Shown: positions 6,507-11,173 of the stretch, piece after piece
Layout: every line of letters begins with the position of its first letter
Position numbering within the stretch: position 1 is the stretch's first letter
Source: an uncultured Flavobacteriales bacterium
Lineage (GTDB): Bacteria > Bacteroidota > Bacteroidia > Flavobacteriales > Vicingaceae
Length of the DNA stretch: 11,173 bases
Assembly: GCA_913052515.1 (NCBI GenBank)
Contig: CAJXFJ010000023.1
Coordinates: 1 to 11,173, forward strand
Direction of reading: 5' to 3'
Program-made: the position numbers and the translations under genes
Notes under the pieces: model-generated
The model's input: only the letters and a program-made list of their open reading frames with translations
What the model was told of the DNA's origin: nothing
The model's database searches: none

Positions 6507-7351
6507 TGAAATACCAATTCATTTTTCTTCTTTTATTCCTTGTTCCATATCTTATTTTCGCGCAAATCGATTCTACCTTTGAGAAGAGTAGACCTACTTA
6601 TTTGGAGCTAGCTACAGGCATAGGTAGTACAAAGATGAGAGATTTTGCCACCTCTCCTTTATTTTACCAAGGTCCAAGTGTTAGAGCCACCATTGGGCGT
6701 TTGGCATTTGATTCATTAAGGGAGTCTGCTTTACGCTTCACTTATCATGGCGGTGGCCTTTCTAGTGGAACAGGAAAAGACGATAGTCAAAGCTCGTTTC
6801 AATCGCTGAGTCTTTCTTATGGGAGACTGTATCACTTACAGGCAATTTCAAATTCCAAATGGAATGTAAAAGTAGGGGGAGAGGTAAATGTTGTAGGAAA
6901 TCTGAGAGGGAATCATGATTTGTTTAACGCAGCATTAGGTACAGAAATGATAGCCAACATTTTTGCCGTTGCACAAGTCGGGAAAGATGTTAGTCGGAAA
7001 ACAACCAAACAGAAGAAGTTTTTATTTGTAAACTACCATTTGAAGCCCCGTAAACGCTACTTAAGCTATGCATTAAAAACAGGTTTGCTAAATAGTAGCT
7101 ACCGAAACAGTTTTAGTTACATTGGCGACTATGCCTTAGTAAATGAAGACAATCCTTTTAAAGATTATCAATTCAATTTCTTTTCTGGTTTTCGAATTGC
7201 TTCTTCCCTCGATTATACCATTTACTTAGAAAACAGGAATGCCGTTCGCATTTCTTATGTCACTGATATTTATAAAACCAAAGGGGATGTAGAGTCGCTT
7301 GAAGTGGCTCAATATGCTCTAAAAATTGCCTTACTATTTAATACAAAATAA
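6506..7351 (+). CDS. Predicted outer-membrane beta-barrel protein, function unknown
   Basis: This 281-residue protein begins with a clear signal peptide (MKYQ, hydrophobic 5-18, predicted cleavage FA-Q at 19/20). The mature part is rich in alternating polar and nonpolar strands with aromatic ends, for example YLELATGIGS, SALRFTYHGGG, SLSLSYGRLYHL, WNVKVGGEVNVVG, NFFSGFRIASSLDYTIYLE, AVRISYVTDIY and ALKIALLF. This is the pattern of a small outer-membrane barrel of perhaps 10-12 strands. I do not recognise a named family. It begins the plus-strand operon with the S41 lipoprotein (1 nt gap) and the SDR, 85 nt after the regulator's stop. A start-codon-proximal dyad at 6480-6506 suggests regulated expression. 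A porin, a lipid-modifying barrel or a receptor cannot be told apart from sequence alone. Confidence 0.7.
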   Translation: MKYQFIFLLLFLVPYLIFAQIDSTFEKSRPTYLELATGIGSTKMRDFATSPLFYQGPSVRATIGRLAFDSLRESALRFTYHGGGLSSGTGKDDSQSSFQSLSLSYGRLYHLQAISNSKWNVKVGGEVNVVGNLRGNHDLFNAALGTEMIANIFAVAQVGKDVSRKTTKQKKFLFVNYHLKPRKRYLSYALKTGLLNSSYRNSFSYIGDYALVNEDNPFKDYQFNFFSGFRIASSLDYTIYLENRNAVRISYVTDIYKTKGDVESLEVAQYALKIALLFNTK

Positions 7352-7352
7352 G

Positions 7353-8354
7353 ATGAAAAAGATTTTATTAATTCTATTCTTGCCCTTTTTTGTGGGTTGT
7401 GAAAGTGCATTGTTTGAAGAAGAAATGGCCTCTGATGATCCACTGGTGAATTTTGATTATTTGCGGAATCAAGTCAATGATAAATATGCTTTTTTTGAGG
7501 TAAAAGGAATCGATTGGAATGCTTCCCGTTTAAAATATAGAAGTCAACTTAATTCGCAGACATCAGACGAAGCACTTTTTGAGGTAATGGGAAACATGTT
7601 GACCGAGCTGCAAGATGGACATACCAATTTAATTTCGCATTTCAATACCTCTTCCTTTGGGGTAGAACAACAAGGGCCAAACAATTTTGAATGGCGTACC
7701 ATCATAGATCATTATTTACCATCTGACTACTATACAAGCGGCCCCTTTCAGCATGACTTTATCGAAAACAATCAAATAGGCTACATCCGTTTTCAAGCTT
7801 TTTCTGGCTATGTAGAAGAAAAGTATGTTGACTTTGTTTTGGATCGCTATAAAAATACACGAGGTTTAATCTTTGATATTCGAGAAAACCCTGGCGGCGA
7901 TGGAGAAGATATTTTTGAATTACTAGAGCGCTTTATCGATCATAAAACCTTGGTTTATTATGCTCGAATTAAGAATGGAAAAGGTAGAAATGATTTTACA
8001 AGTCCAACGGCAGTCTATGTTGAACCCTATGATGGTATTCGGTATACCAAGCCCATAATGTTGTTAACCGATCGAGGGAGTTACAGCGCAAGTTCTTTTA
8101 CCGCATTGGCGGCAAAAGCCATTCCGAATATCGTACAAATTGGAGATACAACCGGAGGTGGTTTAGGAATGCCAAATGGAGGACAATTGCCCAACGGTTG
8201 GCGTTACCGTTTTTCCATAAGTCAAGCTTTAACCTTAAACATGAATGCTTCTTATGAAAATGGAGTGCCTCCAGACATTCTTTCCTTTTTTGATTTTAAC
8301 AATTTAACTCAAGATGAAGTGATAGAAAGAGCTATTCAAGAAATTTTAAAGTAA
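7353..8354 (+). CDS. S41-family peptidase, lipoprotein
   Basis: The ATG at 7353 gives 333 residues beginning MKKILLILFLPFFVGC, a lipoprotein signal with a VG-C16 lipobox. A TTG start at 7326 would overlap the previous gene and bury this signal, so it is rejected. S41 elements are LTELQDGHTNL (83-93), IGYIRFQAF (142-150), GLIFDIRENPGGDGED (171-186) and LLTDRGSYSASSF (237-249), which carries the likely nucleophile serine, then IGDTTGGGLGMPNGGQLPNGW (263-283). The lysine found about 25 residues after the serine in Ctp/Prc enzymes is absent, whereas His90 in the DGH motif is kept, so it looks like the Ser-His tricorn-type branch. No PDZ domain is evident. It should sit in the periplasm or on the outer membrane. 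It follows the barrel gene by 1 nt, implying translational coupling, and the pair may act together on an envelope substrate. Confidence 0.9.
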   Translation: MKKILLILFLPFFVGCESALFEEEMASDDPLVNFDYLRNQVNDKYAFFEVKGIDWNASRLKYRSQLNSQTSDEALFEVMGNMLTELQDGHTNLISHFNTSSFGVEQQGPNNFEWRTIIDHYLPSDYYTSGPFQHDFIENNQIGYIRFQAFSGYVEEKYVDFVLDRYKNTRGLIFDIRENPGGDGEDIFELLERFIDHKTLVYYARIKNGKGRNDFTSPTAVYVEPYDGIRYTKPIMLLTDRGSYSASSFTALAAKAIPNIVQIGDTTGGGLGMPNGGQLPNGWRYRFSISQALTLNMNASYENGVPPDILSFFDFNNLTQDEVIERAIQEILK

Positions 8355-8359
8355 ATCAG

Positions 8360-9214
8360 ATGAAAGTATTAGTTGCAGGAGCTACCGGTTATTTGGGAGG
8401 ATACATTATTAAAGAATTGCAAAAAAGAAAGCTTGATTTTGTGGCCTTGGCTAGAAATGCTGAAAAACTAAAGAAGCAAAACATTGATGCTCATCAAATG
8501 AAAATTGCTGAAGTCACTCAAGCTAACGACCTAAAAGGAATTTGCGATGGAGTAGAGGTGGTGATTTCTACCTTGGGTATTACTCGTCAAAAAGATGGTT
8601 TAACTTACAGGGATGTAGACTATCAAGCCAATTTGAATTTGCTGAAAGAAGCTATTCGAGCTGGGGTAAAGAAGTTTATTTACATCTCCGTAATTAATGG
8701 CGCTTCTTTTCGTCATTTAAAATTGGTAGAAGCCAAAGAAATGTTTGTAGATGAGTTGAAAGCCTCACCAATACAGCACACAGTAATTAGACCTAATGGT
8801 TTTTTCTCAGACATGAAAGACTTTTTAGCCATGGCAGAAAAAGGAACGGTTTATCTTTTTGGCAAAGGGAACTTTAAACTTAATCCCATACATGGAGAAG
8901 ATTTAGCAGTTCATTGTGTCGACGCAATCAATAGTCATGATTTGGAGTTATCGGTTGGAGGACCCGATATTTTGACACAACATGAAATTGCCATACTCGC
9001 CTTAAAAGCCTTTGGGAACCCCATTAAAATTGTACACCTACCAGATTGGATCAGAAGATTAAGTCTTTTTTTGATGATAAGATTTACCTCTGTAAAAACT
9101 TACGGCCCATTTGAGTTTTTTTTAAATCTACTGGCACAAGATAACATTGCACCAAGAAGTGGATTACATCGTCTTCAGCATTTTTTTAAAGCAGAAGCGG
9201 ATAAAATCAGATAA
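8360..9214 (+). CDS. NAD(P)-binding atypical SDR, NmrA-like
   Basis: This 284-residue cytoplasmic protein has an N-terminal Rossmann fold with the dinucleotide motif G7-ATG10-YLG13 and Arg32 after strand two, which usually favours NADP. Further signatures are VVISTLGITRQ (67-77), VDYQANLNLLKEA (86-98), GVKKFIYISVINGA (102-115) and VIRPNGFFSDM (142-152). The YxxxK pair of classical SDRs is missing, although Lys126 lies in EAKEMF, and so the protein belongs to the atypical/NmrA-like set, whose members are reductases, epimerases, assembly factors or redox sensors. A hydrophobic patch near 232-258 (LSLFLMI, FEFFLNLL) may contact the membrane. It is the third gene of the operon, 5 nt after the S41 stop. 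Its 3' end converges with the SGNH hydrolase 15 nt away, without an evident terminator. The substrate is unknown. Confidence 0.88.
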   Translation: MKVLVAGATGYLGGYIIKELQKRKLDFVALARNAEKLKKQNIDAHQMKIAEVTQANDLKGICDGVEVVISTLGITRQKDGLTYRDVDYQANLNLLKEAIRAGVKKFIYISVINGASFRHLKLVEAKEMFVDELKASPIQHTVIRPNGFFSDMKDFLAMAEKGTVYLFGKGNFKLNPIHGEDLAVHCVDAINSHDLELSVGGPDILTQHEIAILALKAFGNPIKIVHLPDWIRRLSLFLMIRFTSVKTYGPFEFFLNLLAQDNIAPRSGLHRLQHFFKAEADKIR

Positions 9215-9229
9215 TTGAATTGAAGTTTC

Positions 9230-10273
9230 TTATAACTTAACTTTTTTCAAAAAATCATCAATTGCTTCAGCTGCCAATTGATGTGCATATTCATTGGGAT
9301 GTGCATCAAACTGATTTACGGTTAAATTATTCCCCATATAAGGTTTATAAGTATCGAGTAAATCTAAATGAGGCACTCCTTGACTTTCCCAAAATGTATT
9401 TATTTTTTGGTGAACATTTTTAAACTCATAGTCATCATAATCTTTTTGTAAAAAAGGAAACGTAACAACCATTAAAGGTGCATCGAATTTTTTTGTTTCA
9501 AGTACGAATTCAGAAAGCATGATTTGCTGTGCATCCCATGCATTTTTCGAGTAAGCTTCTTTAACAAATTGACCATAATTCTGACACTCCTCATTTAATT
9601 TTGCAAAAGCTCTAAATGAAAAGGTATTTATTAGATAGCTGTTTTTCTCAAAGTAATTTAAATTATAATTAAAACGCTGCACTTGTTTATATACCTCATT
9701 TGAATTTGGCACAAACTGATCGATGTCATTCAAACAATACGCTAGAATAAATAAGTCAGCTTGATAATTATTATCTCTTAAAAATTTTAAATGCTTGACT
9801 TGCATATGGGTATTTATCCCATTTTTAGCCATATTGTGAACTTCAATTTTGGGATACATTTTTCTTAGAATATTCGAAAAGCGATCATCTACATTTTTTA
9901 TACCATGGCCTGCTGAAAAGGAATCTCCAAAAATGCAGATTCTTGATTTTTTATTAGGAGCAATTTCTGCATAGTAGTTAATATTATCTCGAATGTCTCT
10001 ATTGTTGTAATGGTAGTGTCTCTTCTTCCATCGAATCGAAGTTTTATTTAGTGAAAACGAATCTGTGGTATCTACAAAAAAACGATAATAACTTTCACCT
10101 ATGGTAAAACTGACTGATAATAAGAAAAGCAGAATTAACAAATTCCAACTTAGTATTTTAATTGCTTGGTGCGTGTTTTTCTTTTTTTGAAAGCGGAAAA
10201 AGAGCAGTAATAAAGACAGGAAAAGTATTGGACAAACAATGCAAAAGAAAATATAGAAGAAGTCAAACTCCAT
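9230..10273 (-). CDS. Membrane-anchored SGNH/GDSL-family hydrolase
   Basis: This 347-residue protein has two N-terminal membrane helices (about 5-26 and 38-57) separated by a basic RFQKKK turn. That predicts a cytoplasmic loop and a C-terminal catalytic domain in the periplasm. SGNH blocks are visible: block I IFGDSFSAGHG (114-124) with Ser118, block II NMAKNGINT (147-155) with Gly152, block III LAYCLNDIDQF (177-187) with Asn182, and block V DAHPNEYAH (323-331) with the Asp323/His325 pair. All four named residues are present, so it should be active. Family members are esterases, often acting on acetyl or acyl groups of polysaccharides or lipids, and the substrate here is not known. It follows the T9SS cargo gene by 81 nt on the same strand with an inverted repeat between them, so linkage is unclear. 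The SDR gene is convergent. Confidence 0.88.
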   Translation of the reverse strand: MEFDFFYIFFCIVCPILFLSLLLLFFRFQKKKNTHQAIKILSWNLLILLFLLSVSFTIGESYYRFFVDTTDSFSLNKTSIRWKKRHYHYNNRDIRDNINYYAEIAPNKKSRICIFGDSFSAGHGIKNVDDRFSNILRKMYPKIEVHNMAKNGINTHMQVKHLKFLRDNNYQADLFILAYCLNDIDQFVPNSNEVYKQVQRFNYNLNYFEKNSYLINTFSFRAFAKLNEECQNYGQFVKEAYSKNAWDAQQIMLSEFVLETKKFDAPLMVVTFPFLQKDYDDYEFKNVHQKINTFWESQGVPHLDLLDTYKPYMGNNLTVNQFDAHPNEYAHQLAAEAIDDFLKKVKL

Positions 10274-10312
10274 GATTATTAGAAAACTTTAATTTCAGAC
10301 GTAAGTGTTTTT

Positions 10313-10344
10313 TAGAAGGTTGTTTATTTATTCCTTTCCTTCTA
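10313..10344. repeat. 7-bp inverted repeat between the T9SS cargo and SGNH genes
   Basis: TAGAAGG (10313-10319) and CCTTCTA (10338-10344) are perfectly complementary with an 18-nt loop, 10 nt beyond the stop of the minus-strand T9SS gene. The position suits a terminator, but on the minus strand the stem is followed by AAAAAACACT and not by T. It is a weak candidate for a 3'-end stem. Confidence 0.3.
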
Positions 10345-10354
10345 GTTTTAGTTT

Positions 10355-11173
10355 TTAGTTGTGGACAATTTTACGAATCAATAATTCATTTTGAGTTTTC
10401 AAACGTATGCTATAAATGCCTTTTGCCCAATGTTTCGTATCGATTGATATCTTTTGCTGATTGGTGATACTTTTGGTGTATACCACTTGGCCTGTAGAAT
10501 TTACAATTCGAAGTTCTCCATTACCCTTAAGGTTGAAAAACTCTAAATAGAATAGTTCAGAAGTTGGATTTGGATATAGCTTAAGTTTAGAAACTACATT
10601 TTCTTCAATAGCCGTTGAAATAATGCTGTAACAGGTTGTTGTATCAGTACAATTTTTATAGGTTACAGCACATGCATAATTTCCATTTTGGGTAGCTGTA
10701 TAGATTTGATTGGTAGCACCTGCTATTGCTTGCATGGTATTACAATTAATCCATTGATATTGGGCGCTATCTTGTGAACTTCGCAGGGTATTATGCCGTT
10801 GAACAACACTTGTGTCAACCCGATTAATGGTTAAATTCAAATTAACGATTGAGTCATAGCCAAATTGGTCGGTATATATGTAGTTGGAGTATGTTGTGCT
10901 TTGCGTATATACATTTCCATCAATCCATTGTAAGCTATCACAAGCTACTAGGGAGTCTACACTTTGTGAAAAGGGTAATCGTTTGAATACCGAGAAATTG
11001 TTTCTTTGATAGGGGAGTCCACTAAAATTGCCACCAACGAAAAGTGTACTGTCAGAAAAATGTAAGACATTCGTTACCCCATGACCGTAAGAAAAAAGTT
11101 GGGGGTGGGGCTCTTCGCTGACTCTATTAAAATATCTGTTAGCGCCTGCTCCAACAAAAAGTGTAGAGTCGTC
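10355..11173 (-). CDS. 3' end of a large secreted protein with a type IX secretion sorting domain (partial)
   Basis: The frame is open from the window edge to the TAA at 10355-10357, giving 272 visible residues, so an internal TTG at 10840 is not the start. From the edge inward there are two copies of DSTLFVG (residues 2-8 and 41-47), which look like strands of a repeated propeller-type domain. Next is the Bacteroidota surface repeat CDSLQWIDGNVYT...DSIVNLNLTI (79-116), then an Ig/PKD-like stretch with YQWINC and GNYACAVTYKNCTDTT (about 132-183), and finally the type A sorting domain: LKLYPNPTSE (197-206), NSTGQVVY and GIYSIRL (252-258), ending LLIRKIVHN. The sorting domain directs export by the T9SS and is normally cleaved, with surface anchoring or release. 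The protein's function lies in the part outside the window. Confidence 0.9.
   Translation of the reverse strand, partial: DDSTLFVGAGANRYFNRVSEEPHPQLFSYGHGVTNVLHFSDSTLFVGGNFSGLPYQRNNFSVFKRLPFSQSVDSLVACDSLQWIDGNVYTQSTTYSNYIYTDQFGYDSIVNLNLTINRVDTSVVQRHNTLRSSQDSAQYQWINCNTMQAIAGATNQIYTATQNGNYACAVTYKNCTDTTTCYSIISTAIEENVVSKLKLYPNPTSELFYLEFFNLKGNGELRIVNSTGQVVYTKSITNQQKISIDTKHWAKGIYSIRLKTQNELLIRKIVHN

Noticed and set aside
7326..7352. TTG-started extension of the S41 peptidase overlapping the barrel gene
   Set aside because: The ATG at 7353 gives a textbook lipoprotein signal with a lipobox cysteine at 16 and a 1-nt gap to the preceding stop.
9215..9244. AAGTT/AACTT mini-dyad between the convergent SDR and SGNH genes as a bidirectional terminator
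   Set aside because: The stem is only 5 bp, all but one pair A-T, and overlaps the SGNH coding end without a T-tail on either side.
10838..10840. TTG at 10840 as the start of a 161-residue protein
   Set aside because: The frame continues without a stop to the window edge and encodes the well-known WIDG-type repeat and further repeats upstream of this codon.
1..11173. CRISPR array, tRNA, rRNA, insertion sequence or toxin-antitoxin module
   Set aside because: No regularly spaced repeats, cloverleaf-like stretch, rRNA-like block, transposase or paired toxin gene was seen; the Cro/C1 regulator is paired with a membrane protein tail and not with a recognisable toxin.

Overview
The window looks like a low-GC chromosomal segment of a Bacteroidota bacterium, probably a flavobacterium- or cytophaga-like lineage. 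The evidence is a type IX secretion (T9SS) C-terminal sorting domain on the last gene, a preceding CDS-x-x-WIDG-x-x-YT surface-protein repeat, a TolB-like/TPR/AraC regulator architecture common in this phylum, start sites mostly without Shine-Dalgarno sequences, and two copies of the Bacteroidota -7 promoter element TAnnTTTG. The genus cannot be told from the sequence. I saw no rRNA, tRNA, CRISPR array, insertion sequence or phage gene.

Left part (1-3214). A truncated gene for a membrane protein tail overlaps by 11 nt a small Cro/C1-type regulator (79-279), which converges with 1 nt spacing on a CIA30-domain protein (281-817). That protein is the distal gene of a minus-strand run: TerB-like protein (2843-3214), SAM methyltransferase (2077-2685), PLP aminotransferase of the histidinol-phosphate type (859-1962), then CIA30. 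The methyltransferase and the aminotransferase each have their own TAnnTTTG box, so the run is probably several transcription units, with aminotransferase and CIA30 most likely co-transcribed (41 nt gap).

Middle part (3369-9214). A secreted class-C beta-lactamase-like serine hydrolase (minus) diverges from a GTG-started one-component regulator (plus) carrying a TolB-like domain, TPR repeats and an AraC helix-turn-helix. Beyond the regulator is a tight plus-strand operon of a predicted outer-membrane beta-barrel protein, an S41-family lipoprotein peptidase (1 nt gap) and an NmrA-like atypical SDR (5 nt gap). An 8-bp inverted repeat ends on the first base of the operon's start codon, so a specific control point is plausible. 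The neighbourhood suggests, but does not prove, that the regulator governs the flanking envelope genes.

Right part (9230-11173). A membrane-anchored SGNH/GDSL hydrolase (minus) lies downstream of the 3' end of a large secreted T9SS cargo protein. That cargo gene stays open to the window edge, so only its last 272 residues are visible.

Four start or extent decisions matter. The serine hydrolase is better started at the ATG at 4511 than at the TTG at 4526. The S41 peptidase is better started at the ATG at 7353, which gives a clean lipoprotein signal. The regulator must start at the GTG at 4648. The T9SS gene has no internal start and is a partial gene.

I found no convincing new defence or mobile system. 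The most novel-looking feature is the regulator, hydrolase and barrel/peptidase/SDR neighbourhood together with its start-codon dyad.
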